From NCBI GenBank assembly GCA_002394305.1, contig DGTM01000048.1, positions 1 to 23,237 of the forward strand: DNA of 23,237 nt. Reading direction: 5' to 3'. Below, one piece after another: positions 1 through 7,325 of this stretch; position 1 is the first letter of the stretch; every line of letters starts with the position of its first letter. The DNA is from Prevotellaceae bacterium UBA4336 (lineage in GTDB: Bacteria > Bacteroidota > Bacteroidia > Bacteroidales > Bacteroidaceae). The notes under the pieces were generated by a model that was not told the origin of the DNA, searched no databases, and saw only the letters and a program-made list of their open reading frames with translations. A program made the translations under genes and the position numbers.

Positions 1-119
1 GCTTCTGTGTCCGGCTCCCTGTCGAGTTCCGCCATCGCCTGCTCCAGCTGCTGGTCGGAGTAGCGTTCCGGGTGCTCCTGCATGTCGAGAAGCTGCTCTT
101 TGTCGTACGAAGGGTTCAT
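1..119 (-). CDS. N-terminal part of a small gene following the ECF sigma factor (possible anti-sigma or sigma-linked protein), cut by the window edge
   Basis: Only the first 39 codons are visible (begins MNPSYDKEQLLDMQEHPERY, acidic and Gln-rich, no cysteine or membrane segment yet). The ATG at 117-119 overlaps the TGA stop of the sigma factor in an ATGA arrangement, so the two are almost certainly translationally coupled. In Bacteroidota a gene in this position behind an ECF sigma factor is often its membrane-bound regulator, and I recall similar acidic N-termini beside Prevotella sigma genes, but the part that would show a transmembrane or regulatory domain lies outside the window. Function is inferred from position only. 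Confidence 0.7.
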   Translation of the reverse strand, partial: MNPSYDKEQLLDMQEHPERYSDQQLEQAMAELDREPDTE

Positions 120-658
120 AAGCTTCTGGGATTAAACTGTTTCTTGATGGACGTGATGATGTGCGAGAGGTGTTTCCACACGGCAACCTTGCTGATGCCC
201 TCCTTCGCGGCAATCTCCTCGTAGCTGTAGCCTTCCGTGAAGCGCAGGCCGAAGATGCGGCGGTCCTGTTCCGAGAGATGTCCGACGACGTACTCCACGA
301 TGTCGTCAAGCCTGTCGTCCGACGAACATTGAACATTGAACATTGAACATTGACCATTGTGTATTGAATCTTCGCCATTATTGGCTGTGCCATTTGCCGC
401 TGCGAAATGGTCAATGGTCAATGGTGAATGGTCAATGGCCTTGTGCCTGAGCCGCTTCAGGCAACGGTTCCTGACGCTCGTCAGCAAGTAGCGCTCCTCC
501 GCGTCCGGTTCGAGTTCCGTCTGTCCATGGAGCAGGCTCTCGAAGATGTCGCTACAGACATCCTCGCTCTCCTGCCCGTCCAGGAGCAGCGTCCGCGCCA
601 CCCTGTACATTCGGGCATAATGCTGCATGAACAGCCGTCTGACGGTCTCTCGTTCCAT
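116..658 (-). CDS. ECF-family RNA polymerase sigma-70 factor with a repeat-derived linker insertion
   Basis: A 180-residue sigma factor that would direct RNA polymerase to a small regulon. Region sigma2 occupies about residues 5-72 (YARMYRVARTLLLDGQESED, then RYLLTSVRNRCLKRL), and sigma4 about 118-175 with a clear helix-turn-helix (LRFTEGYSYEEIAAKEGIS followed by VAVWKHLSHI). I start it at the ATG at 656-658; a TTG at 683-685 would add nine residues but lacks support. Residues about 74-113 between the two domains are low-complexity and are encoded by two inverted heptamer arrays (324-365 and 406-440), so the linker is about 40 residues longer than usual for the family. Both domains remain in frame and look intact. 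An exact TAnnTTTG box lies upstream at 723-730. It overlaps the next gene by four bases. The regulon cannot be told from here. Confidence 0.9.
   Translation of the reverse strand: MERETVRRLFMQHYARMYRVARTLLLDGQESEDVCSDIFESLLHGQTELEPDAEERYLLTSVRNRCLKRLRHKAIDHSPLTIDHFAAANGTANNGEDSIHNGQCSMFNVQCSSDDRLDDIVEYVVGHLSEQDRRIFGLRFTEGYSYEEIAAKEGISKVAVWKHLSHIITSIKKQFNPRSL
324..440. repeat. Inverted heptamer arrays inside the sigma factor gene
   Basis: Left arm: four exact GAACATT units at 324-351, then GACCATT, GTGTATT and GAATCTT (plus strand). Right arm: AATGGTC-type units at 406-440, five in a row with single-base variants. Read on opposite strands the arms resemble each other (CATTGAA/CATTGAC against CCATTGA), so they can pair around a core of about 33 bases (373-405). 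The period is exactly 7 in both arms. All of it is translated within the sigma factor. Confidence 0.85.
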
Positions 659-685
659 CACGCCTTTTCTTATATAACCCTTCAA

Positions 686-707
686 GCGGGGAAAAAACTA
701 ACCCCGC
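686..707 (-). promoter_or_regulatory. Leader hairpin in the sigma factor mRNA
   Basis: A perfect 6-bp G+C stem (GCGGGG at 686-691, CCCCGC at 702-707) with a 10-base loop lies between the predicted promoter and the sigma start codon. It would form in the 5' untranslated RNA. No U-run follows it directly on the minus strand, so it is not an obvious attenuator. Confidence 0.4.
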
Positions 708-722
708 AGGCAAAAATTTCTG

Positions 723-753
723 CAAAGGTACTGTTTTTTTTGTATTTCACAAT
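723..753 (-). promoter_or_regulatory. Predicted Bacteroidota-type promoter for the sigma factor operon
   Basis: On the minus strand TACCTTTG (723-730) matches the -7 consensus TAnnTTTG exactly. ATTG at 750-753 stands 19 bases upstream in the place of the -33 TTTG box. The predicted leader is about 60 bases. Confidence 0.6.
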
Positions 754-873
754 GTTTCCCTGGCAATTCTGCACTTCCCCGTGGCGAAACACGGCGCAGG
801 GAGCAGATTCAGAGGACCAACCTTCCCAAAACAAAAAGAGGCCGTGACAAAACACAATTATACATAATAAAAC
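754..873. other. Gene-free stretch, nothing recognised
   Basis: Between the sigma promoter and the inverted repeat at 874-954 I see no supported reading frame, RNA gene or array. A weak 5-bp hairpin (779-783 with 790-794) has no T-run. Together with the flanking promoter, leader and repeat this accounts for the gene-free interval 659-980. Confidence 0.5.
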
Positions 874-954
874 AACGGATTAGGCAGATTAAACGGATAT
901 ATGCCACGCTGATAGTCAGCATATAGGCAATCCGTTTAATCCGCCTAATCCGTT
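874..954. repeat. Period-9 inverted-arm element downstream of recA, conserved-core type (copy 1)
   Basis: The left arm at 874-898 and the right arm at 930-954 are inverted copies matching at 24 of 25 bases, each built of 9-base units (CGGATTAGG, CAGATTAAA, CGGATATAT). The core contains TATGCCAC, then GCTGA (908-912), three bases, TCAGC (916-920), a second small hairpin. The same core occurs at 20666-20696 inside different arms. It ends 26 bases past the recA stop and could fold at the 3' end of the recA transcript. Confidence 0.85.
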
Positions 955-980
955 CCTCGCTCAGGCGCAGACGGTTGTCG

Positions 981-2009
981 TCAGTCTTTCTTCTCTTTCA
1001 TGGCCTCGTATATCTTGGCCGTAATCTCTTCCAGAAGCTCGGGATTGTCGCGCAGGACAGCCTTCGTGGCCTCCTTGCCCTGCCCCAGCTTCGAGCCGCC
1101 GTAGCTGAACCATGAGCCGCTCTTCTGTATGATGTCGAAGTTGACGCCCAGGTCGACCACCTCTCCCTCGCGACAAATGCCTTCGCCGTACATAATCTCG
1201 AACTCGGCACGGCGGAAGGGAGGCGCCACTTTGTTCTTCACCACCTTCACCTTCACCTCGTTGCCGATGACGTTGTCGCCATCCTTGATGGGCGACGACT
1301 TGCGGATGTCGAGGCGGACCGACGCGTAGAACTTCAGGGCATTGCCACCCGTGGTGGTCTCAGGATTGCCGAACATGATGCCAATCTTCTCGCGCAGCTG
1401 GTTGATGAAGATGCAGGTGGTGTTCGTCTTGCTGATGGTGGCGGTAAGCTTGCGCAGGGCCTGGCTCATCAAGCGGGCTTGCAGGCCCACCTTATTGTCG
1501 CCCATGTCGCCCTCGATTTCCGCTTTCGGCGTCAGGGCAGCCACAGAGTCGATGACGATGATGTCGACCGCTGCGCTGCGAATCAGCTGGTCAGCAATGT
1601 CGAGAGCCTGTTCTCCGTTGTCGGGCTGCGAGATGAGCAGTTCGTCGACGTTCACGCCCAGGTTGGCAGCATAGAAGCGGTCGAAGGCATGTTCGGCGTC
1701 GATGAAGGCAGCGATGCCCCCTTGCTTCTGCGCCTCGGCAATGGCATGAATGGCCAGCGTCGTCTTGCCGGACGACTCGGGGCCGTATATCTCCACGATT
1801 CTACCTCTGGGGTAGCCGCCCACGCCAAGCGCGTAGTCCAGCGCGATGGAGCCCGACGGAATGACTGCAATGTTGTCTATCTTCTCCTCGCCGAGCCTCA
1901 TGATGGAGCCCTTGCCGAAGTCCTTTTCTATCTTCGCCATAGCCGCCTGCAGCGCCTTCAGCTTCTCGCTCTGCACAGGAGCGCCAGCTTCGTTTTCTTT
2001 TTTAGCCAT
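981..2009 (-). CDS. recA: Recombinase RecA
   Basis: A 342-residue ATP-dependent strand-exchange protein that coats single-stranded DNA in homologous recombination and triggers the SOS response; cytoplasmic. The Walker A motif GPESSGKT is at residues 76-83, the Walker B strand IIVIDS at 150-155, loop L1 (EGDMGD) near 166-171, and loop L2 with GNPETTTGGNALKFYASVRL around 214-233. The C-terminal domain is complete and ends in the acidic/lysine tail EAMKEKKD. Length is normal. It starts 53 bases after the carboxynorspermidine dehydrogenase stop on the same strand with no separate TAnnTTTG box between, so readthrough from that gene is likely. The leader consists mostly of an 8-base repeat array. 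Confidence 0.99.
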   Translation of the reverse strand: MAKKENEAGAPVQSEKLKALQAAMAKIEKDFGKGSIMRLGEEKIDNIAVIPSGSIALDYALGVGGYPRGRIVEIYGPESSGKTTLAIHAIAEAQKQGGIAAFIDAEHAFDRFYAANLGVNVDELLISQPDNGEQALDIADQLIRSAAVDIIVIDSVAALTPKAEIEGDMGDNKVGLQARLMSQALRKLTATISKTNTTCIFINQLREKIGIMFGNPETTTGGNALKFYASVRLDIRKSSPIKDGDNVIGNEVKVKVVKNKVAPPFRRAEFEIMYGEGICREGEVVDLGVNFDIIQKSGSWFSYGGSKLGQGKEATKAVLRDNPELLEEITAKIYEAMKEKKD

Positions 2010-2025
2010 AGTCTTTTCTTTTTTT

Positions 2026-2062
2026 CGTTATTTCGTTATCACGTTATTTCGTTATTATGTTA

Positions 2063-2065
<3 letters not shown>
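2026..2065. repeat. Period-8 tandem array forming the recA leader
   Basis: Five consecutive 8-base units of the form CGTTATNN (TT, CA, TT, TA, then TGTTATCA) run from 2026 to 2065. The last unit contains the stop codon of the upstream dehydrogenase (TGA, minus strand, 2063-2065), and the array fills the gap to the recA start. A shorter array of the same type lies at 12980-13003 upstream of gmd. Confidence 0.8.
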
Positions 2066-3382
<1,317 letters not shown>

Positions 3383-3418
3383 TGTTTGTATGTTTCTGTT
3401 GGTTTGTTTTAGCGAATG

Positions 3419-3450
3419 CAAACTTACAAAAAAAAGTCCAAAGCGGCAAG
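3419..3450 (-). promoter_or_regulatory. Predicted promoter for the dehydrogenase-recA unit
   Basis: TAAGTTTG on the minus strand (3419-3426) matches TAnnTTTG. CTTG at 3447-3450 lies 20 bases upstream as a weak -33 box, inside the loop of the terminator hairpin of the preceding gene, so terminator and promoter overlap. The leader would be about 30 bases. Confidence 0.55.
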
Positions 3451-3460
3451 ACTTTGGACT
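3428..3460 (-). terminator. Intrinsic terminator for the Spy-like gene
   Basis: A perfect 9-bp stem (3435-3443 with 3452-3460, AGTCCAAAG/CTTTGGACT) is followed on the minus strand by a run of eight T (3428-3435). It lies downstream of the Spy-like gene, past a repeat element. The plus strand also has a T-rich tail but no plus-strand gene ends here. Confidence 0.7.
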
Positions 3461-3491
3461 CTTTTTCTTTGTTTGAGCGATGTATTTTAGC

Positions 3492-3582
3492 AGTTAGAGG
3501 TGAGGGGTTAGGGGTGAGAGGATTGCTGTGGAGGCATGTATTCTCTAACCTCTAACCTCTGACCACTAACCACAGACCTCTC
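3492..3582. repeat. Period-7 inverted-arm element between genes (AGAGGATTG type, copy 2)
   Basis: Left arm 3492-3524 (units such as GGGTTAG and AGGTGAG, ending AGAGGATT) and right arm 3540-3582 (ATTCTCT, AACCTCT, AACCTCT, GACCACT and on) are in inverted orientation around a core of about 15 bases. The right arm runs directly into the stop codon of the Spy-like gene at 3581-3583. It should be transcribed with that gene, upstream of its terminator. Confidence 0.85.
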
Positions 3583-4144
3583 AGAACCCGGGGCCGCCGA
3601 AGCCGCCACGAGGACCGCCGCCGAAGCCTCCGCGACCGCCGCCTTCGCCGAAGCCGCCGCGACGCTCGCTGTTACCCTGGCCACGCTGGCCCTGGCCGCG
3701 ACTGCCCTGACCGCGCTGCGGGGTGAGCACCTTCAGCACCTGCTTGGGGGTGAGCACCTTGCCAAACTCTGCGGCATACTTCTTCTGCACCTCCAGGCGC
3801 TTCTGCATCGTCTGTATCTGCCGTTCCTGGCGGGCGAAGTTCTCCTCAATCCTGGCTGTTGCCTCTTCGTCGGTCATTTCCTTCTTCTCGTCGGCCTGCC
3901 CTCTGTCCCTTCCGCCTTGCGTCTGGTTGGTGGCAAACATCTCTTTCTGGTAGGCCGTGAAGGTCTCGATGAAGGTCTTCTCGGCGTCGTCCTTCAGCTT
4001 GAAGTCCTTTGCCATGCGTGTGCCGGCGGCTTCGATGCGTTCGTTGATTGCCTTTTCACGTTCTTCTGCACTCATGCGCTCCTGGGCGCTCAGGGCAGCA
4101 CAGCTCATCAGAGCCACCACTGCCATTGCGATTGTCTTTCTCAT
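3581..4144 (-). CDS. Secreted Spy/CpxP-like (LTxxQ-type) protein with a Gly/Arg-rich C-terminus
   Basis: A 187-residue exported protein. Residues 1-21 form a signal peptide (RKTIAMAVVALMSCAALSA then Q), which is why I start at the ATG at 4142-4144 rather than 4168 or 4198. Residues 22-140 are charged and helical, with LTPKQVLKVLTPQ at 131-143 resembling the LTxxQ motif of periplasmic Spy/CpxP chaperones and the Bacteroidales DUF4890-type proteins. The tail from about 144 is a low-complexity series of GQG, RGGFG and GGP repeats ending in GPGF. The role is probably envelope related, but no partner is evident. No clear TAnnTTTG box; TAAACTTTTTG about 65 bases upstream is a poor match. The gene has its own terminator. 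Confidence 0.75.
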   Translation of the reverse strand: MRKTIAMAVVALMSCAALSAQERMSAEEREKAINERIEAAGTRMAKDFKLKDDAEKTFIETFTAYQKEMFATNQTQGGRDRGQADEKKEMTDEEATARIEENFARQERQIQTMQKRLEVQKKYAAEFGKVLTPKQVLKVLTPQRGQGSRGQGQRGQGNSERRGGFGEGGGRGGFGGGPRGGFGGPGF

Positions 4145-4245
4145 TCTGTTGGATTTTAGGGTTAACATTACTTTCTTGTCACACCCTTTTGACTGCACGA
4201 AGAGGCAAAAAGTTTAATACGAGACGGCACGCTAACGATTTTTAA

Positions 4246-5013
4246 CTATCGCACCGTGATGTGGAAACATCCCTGCTTCACCTCGTACTTGACGTAGCAC
4301 CGACCCTGTTCGCGGATGTCGCGCAGCACTTCGCTGAGCACCCACTTCAGCGTATCGTTCTGCACAGCCCGACGCTGCGACTCGCCCGGAGGGGAGACGG
4401 TGGAAAAGCGGTTGTAGCAGATGTCGAACGTCGTGCCGAAGAGGTGGCAGCTCTGTTCGGTGGCATTGCCGTTGCGCCGCTGCAGGCGGGCCACGTCGTC
4501 CTCCGTGCGGAGTATGCTCGTCACGATGACCTGATGCAGGGGTATGCCCTTGATGTAAAGGCTGTCCATATAGCTGCGGCCAATGAGGGAAAGCAGCTCG
4601 CTGGCACGCGGGACAAGGTAAGGAATGCTGTGCGTCAGCCTGTCGTCAATGCAGTACAGGGGACTGGCGGCAATGTAGACAAGCCGGTCCTTGTAGTGTT
4701 CGGCCTCTTCGCGGTTGCGTACGGGGCTGACCCCCCAGCGCCTGGCGGCCTGTATCTGCACGTCCTGCACGTCGGGGAAACACTTGGCATACGACGGGAC
4801 GCTGCGGAGGGGGTGCCACTTCCTGCGCCCCACAGAGTCCTCGCGCACGGAGGGGAGACTCACGCTCCGTGCCGTGTCGGTTGCTGTCACCTCGGGCGTT
4901 TCTTCCTCCACCGCGTCGCCCGCCACTTCGGGCCACGTCCACCTCACGGCTCCGAGCACCAGAACTGCACCGCCGAACAGGCTTAAGAATATTTTCTTCT
5001 TGAGTCTTCTCAT
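4246..5013 (-). CDS. DUF5715-like protein, putative zinc DD-peptidase fold, membrane anchored
   Basis: A 255-residue protein with a short basic N-terminus and one hydrophobic segment at about 8-24 (FLSLFGGAVLVLG), likely a membrane anchor or uncleaved signal. The C-terminal half has SxH at 188-190, D197 (LFGTTFDI) and H251 near the end (CFHITV), a spacing like the His-Asp-His zinc ligands of VanY/M15 peptidoglycan peptidases; the Bacteroidota DUF5715 family shows this pattern. I infer cell-wall peptide cleavage; substrate unknown. I start at the ATG at 5011-5013; an upstream start at 5088 would translate a heptamer array and the promoter. It is divergent from phoH. An exact TAnnTTTG box at 5029-5036 gives a leader of only about ten bases. 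Confidence 0.75.
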   Translation of the reverse strand: MRRLKKKIFLSLFGGAVLVLGAVRWTWPEVAGDAVEEETPEVTATDTARSVSLPSVREDSVGRRKWHPLRSVPSYAKCFPDVQDVQIQAARRWGVSPVRNREEAEHYKDRLVYIAASPLYCIDDRLTHSIPYLVPRASELLSLIGRSYMDSLYIKGIPLHQVIVTSILRTEDDVARLQRRNGNATEQSCHLFGTTFDICYNRFSTVSPPGESQRRAVQNDTLKWVLSEVLRDIREQGRCYVKYEVKQGCFHITVR

Positions 5014-5028
5014 GTCTTTTTCGCCCTG

Positions 5029-5036
5029 CAAAAGTA
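5029..5036 (-). promoter_or_regulatory. Predicted promoter -7 box for the DUF5715 gene
   Basis: TACTTTTG on the minus strand matches TAnnTTTG exactly. The -33 region falls in the GTGAAAA heptamer array at 5047-5074, where no good TTTG is visible. Confidence 0.55.
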
Positions 5037-5046
5037 CAATAAAAAA

Positions 5047-5125
5047 GTGAAAAGTAAAAAGCGAAAAGTGAAAAATTATCATAATCACTAAATATCTTTA
5101 ATCCCTCATCCTTAATCTCTAATCT
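5047..5125. repeat. Two heptamer arrays in the divergent DUF5715/phoH promoter region
   Basis: 5047-5074 holds four 7-base units (GTGAAAA, GTAAAAA, GCGAAAA, GTGAAAA). 5098-5125 holds four more (TTAATCC, CTCATCC, TTAATCT, CTAATCT). The first array covers the -33 region of the leftward promoter and the second that of the rightward one. The two arrays are not inverted copies of each other. Confidence 0.75.
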
Positions 5126-5131
5126 TTTTAT

Positions 5132-5139
5132 TACTTTTG
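5132..5139 (+). promoter_or_regulatory. Predicted promoter -7 box for phoH and probably the phoH-purC-menG-aroE run
   Basis: TACTTTTG matches TAnnTTTG exactly and lies 18 bases before the phoH ATG. The -33 region (about 5108-5112) lies inside a heptamer array and has no clear TTTG. Confidence 0.55.
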
Positions 5140-5156
5140 CACTAAAATAAGAGCGA

Positions 5157-6119
5157 ATGATAGAAAAACATATCCTCGTCGAAGACATTGACCCCCTGAT
5201 GCTCTATGGCGTGAACAACACAAACATGCAGATGCTGAAGGCACTCTACCCGAAGCTCCGCATTGTGGCACGCGGCAACGTCCTGCACGTCATGGGCGAC
5301 GAGCTGGAGCTCTGTGCCTTCGAGGAGAACGTGCAGAAACTGCAGAAACACATCCTGAAGTACAACAGCCTGACGGAGGAGGAGCTGCTCCACATCACGC
5401 GGGGCGAACGCTCGGAGCGCGACGGTGTGGAGGGCGTCATCGTCTACAGCGTCACGGGCCGCCCGATTTGTGCCCGCACGACAAACCAGCAACTGCTCGT
5501 CAAAGCCTTCCAGGAGAACGACCTCGTCTTTGCCACAGGTCCCGCAGGCTCAGGCAAGACGTACACCAGCATTGCCCTTGCCGTACGGGCCCTCAAGAAC
5601 AAGGAGATAAGAAGGATCGTCCTGTCGCGCCCCGCAGTAGAGGCCGGCGAGAAGCTCGGCTTCCTGCCGGGCGACATGAAGGAGAAGATCGACCCCTACC
5701 TGCAGCCGCTCTACGACGCCCTGGAGGACATGATTCCCACCCAGAAGCTGCGCGAGATGATGGAGCAGAACACGATACAGATAGCACCGCTGGCCTTCAT
5801 GCGAGGCCGCACCCTGAGCGACGCCGTCGTCATCCTCGACGAGGCCCAGAACACGACCTCTGCCCAGCTCAAGATGTTCCTCACCCGTATGGGCATGAAC
5901 ACCAAGATGATTGTGACGGGCGACACCACGCAGATCGACCTCCCCCACAGCGTCCGCTCCGGCCTCATCGAGGCGCTCCACCTCCTCCGCGACGTGAAGG
6001 GCATCGGCTTCATCGAGCTCACCAAGAAGGACATCGTGCGCCACAAGCTCGTCACCCGCATCGTGGAAGCCTACGAGAAGACCCTCCCCCCTACCCCTCC
6101 CTTGCAGGGCGGGGAGTAA
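5157..6119 (+). CDS. PhoH-family ATPase (PhoH/YbeZ type)
   Basis: A 320-residue cytoplasmic P-loop ATPase related to the N-terminal half of SF1 helicases and usually linked to RNA metabolism and ribosome maturation. An N-terminal KH-like region (about 20-80) precedes the ATPase. Walker A is GPAGSGKT at 128-135, Walker B VVILDEAQ at 224-231, and the family segments SRPAVEAGEKLGFLPGD (157-173) and TGDTTQIDLP (254-263) are present. The last ten residues (PPTPPLQGGE) are not part of the fold: they are encoded by the left arm of a palindrome shared with purC, and the stop TAA at 6117-6119 lies at its edge. It heads a four-gene same-strand run that I recall being conserved in Bacteroidales. Confidence 0.95.
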   Translation: MIEKHILVEDIDPLMLYGVNNTNMQMLKALYPKLRIVARGNVLHVMGDELELCAFEENVQKLQKHILKYNSLTEEELLHITRGERSERDGVEGVIVYSVTGRPICARTTNQQLLVKAFQENDLVFATGPAGSGKTYTSIALAVRALKNKEIRRIVLSRPAVEAGEKLGFLPGDMKEKIDPYLQPLYDALEDMIPTQKLREMMEQNTIQIAPLAFMRGRTLSDAVVILDEAQNTTSAQLKMFLTRMGMNTKMIVTGDTTQIDLPHSVRSGLIEALHLLRDVKGIGFIELTKKDIVRHKLVTRIVEAYEKTLPPTPPLQGGE

Positions 6120-6244
6120 GTACCTTTTGGGAATCAAGTACAGAACAAGATAACACACTTAACCATTTACCTTATTTATAATGAGCAATCCATCTTCACA
6201 AGTAACTACTCCCCGCCCTGCAAGGGAGGGGAAAGGGGGAGGGT
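6081..6244. repeat. Split palindrome joining the phoH 3' end and the purC 5' end
   Basis: 6094-6117 and 6208-6231 are perfect inverted copies over 24 bases, with a weaker match continuing outward to 6081 and 6244. The left arm encodes the PhoH C-terminus, the right arm encodes about residues 9-21 of PurC, and the 90-base loop carries the phoH stop end, the intergenic gap and the purC start codon. In RNA the purC start would sit in the loop of a long stem. Confidence 0.9.
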
Positions 6245-7188
6245 CCCTTACTAGAACCGACTTCCACCTGCCCGGACAGGTGAGTGTCTATCACGGCAAA
6301 GTCCGCGACGTCTACAACATCAACGACGACCTCATGGTCATGGTCGCCACGGACCGCATCTCGGCCTTCGACGTCATCCTGCCCAAAGGCATCCCCTACA
6401 AGGGACAGGTGCTCAACCAAATCGCCGCCGCCTTCCTCGACGCCACCGCCGACATCGTGCCCAACTGGAAGCTCGCTACGCCAGACCCGATGGTGACCGT
6501 CGGCCTCAAGGCTGAAGGCTTCCGCGTGGAGATGATCATCCGCGGCTACCTGACCGGCTCGGCATGGCGCGAGTACAAAGCCGGCTGCCGCGAGCTGTGC
6601 GGCGTGAAGCTCCCCGAGGGCATGAGGGAGAACGAGAAGTTCCCCGAGCCCATCATCACCCCGACGACGAAGGCTGAGGAAGGGCACGACGAGAACATCT
6701 CTGCCGAGGAAATCATCCGCCAGGGACTTGTCAGCAAAGAGGACTGGGAGACGATGGTGAAGTACACACGCGCCCTCTTCCAGCGCGGCACGGAGATTGC
6801 CGCCGCGAAGGGCCTCATCCTGGTCGACACGAAATACGAGTTCGGCAAGCGCGACGGCAAGGTCATCCTCATCGACGAGATCCACACGCCCGACTCGAGC
6901 CGCTACTTCTATGCCGACGGCTACGAGGAGAAGTTCAAGGCGGGCGAGCCGCAGCGACAGCTCTCGAAGGAGTTCGTGCGCCAGTGGCTCATCGAGCATG
7001 GCTTCATGAACCAGCCCGGACAGACCATGCCGGAGATTACCGACGAGTACGCACAGAGCGTAGCCGACCGCTACATCGAGCTCTACGAGCACATCGTGGG
7101 CGAGAAGTTCGTGCCTGCCGACAGCGAGGGCGACCTGGCACGCCGCATCGAGAGGAACGTCAAGAACTTCTTAATTCATAATTCATAA
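6181..7188 (+). CDS. purC: Phosphoribosylaminoimidazole-succinocarboxamide synthase (SAICAR synthetase)
   Basis: A 335-residue enzyme that ligates aspartate to CAIR with ATP in purine synthesis; cytoplasmic. Family landmarks include VYHGKVRDVYN (36-46), VATDRISAFDVILPKGIPYKG, and the signature around FPEPIITPTTKAEEGHD. The annotated ATG at 6181 is the only clear start before the core. It is followed by about 20 residues (SNPSSQVTTPRPAREGKGGG) with no place in the fold, mostly derived from the right arm of the phoH-purC palindrome; the conserved part begins at LTRTDFHLPGQ. The C-terminus LIHNS and its TAA stop come from a heptamer array. The reading frame is otherwise complete and the enzyme is probably functional. 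Confidence 0.96.
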   Translation: MSNPSSQVTTPRPAREGKGGGSLTRTDFHLPGQVSVYHGKVRDVYNINDDLMVMVATDRISAFDVILPKGIPYKGQVLNQIAAAFLDATADIVPNWKLATPDPMVTVGLKAEGFRVEMIIRGYLTGSAWREYKAGCRELCGVKLPEGMRENEKFPEPIITPTTKAEEGHDENISAEEIIRQGLVSKEDWETMVKYTRALFQRGTEIAAAKGLILVDTKYEFGKRDGKVILIDEIHTPDSSRYFYADGYEEKFKAGEPQRQLSKEFVRQWLIEHGFMNQPGQTMPEITDEYAQSVADRYIELYEHIVGEKFVPADSEGDLARRIERNVKNFLIHNS

Positions 7189-7325
7189 TTAGAGGTTAGA
7201 GGTTAGGGGTTAGAGGTTAGAGAACACCTTTGGCCCCTAAACAGCATCCAAAAACAATCCTCTAAACTCTAACCCCTAACCTCTTACCACTTACCACCAA
7301 TTATGAATTATGAATTATGAATTAA
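7171..7325. repeat. Nested period-7 inverted element spanning the purC stop and the ubiE start (AGAGGATTG type, copy 3)
   Basis: Outer arms: AATTCAT units at 7171-7190 and ATGAATT units at 7299-7325. Inner arms: TTAGAGG/TTAGGGG units at 7191-7222 and the inverted CTCTAAC/CCCTAAC units at about 7257-7286. On the minus strand the inner core begins with AGAGGATTG, as in copies 1 and 2. The array supplies the last codons and stop of purC and the first codons of ubiE. The period is 7 throughout. Confidence 0.9.

Noticed and set aside
3383..3421. Earlier start of the carboxynorspermidine dehydrogenase
   Set aside because: The 13 extra residues overlap the -7 promoter box and precede a Rossmann fold that normally starts at the Met chosen.
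4201..4225. Promoter of the Spy-like gene (TAAACTTTTTG)
   Set aside because: The spacing inside the box departs from TAnnTTTG and no -33 box is present, so I did not list it.
5014..5088. Hydrophobic N-terminal extension of the DUF5715 protein
   Set aside because: The Phe-rich peptide is only the translated heptamer array and promoter; a membrane anchor is already present after the Met at 5013.
5550..6158. Long antisense open frame over phoH
   Set aside because: A shadow frame of a G+C-rich gene; no domain, and phoH is certain on the other strand. The same applies to antisense frames at 8097-8984, 6196-7092, 14521-15393, 17056-18027 and 19697-20608.
7191..7222. Telomere-like TTAGAGG/TTAGGGG repeats
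   Set aside because: They occur inside the chromosome between housekeeping genes, are degenerate, and have an inverted partner arm; they fit the heptamer elements instead.
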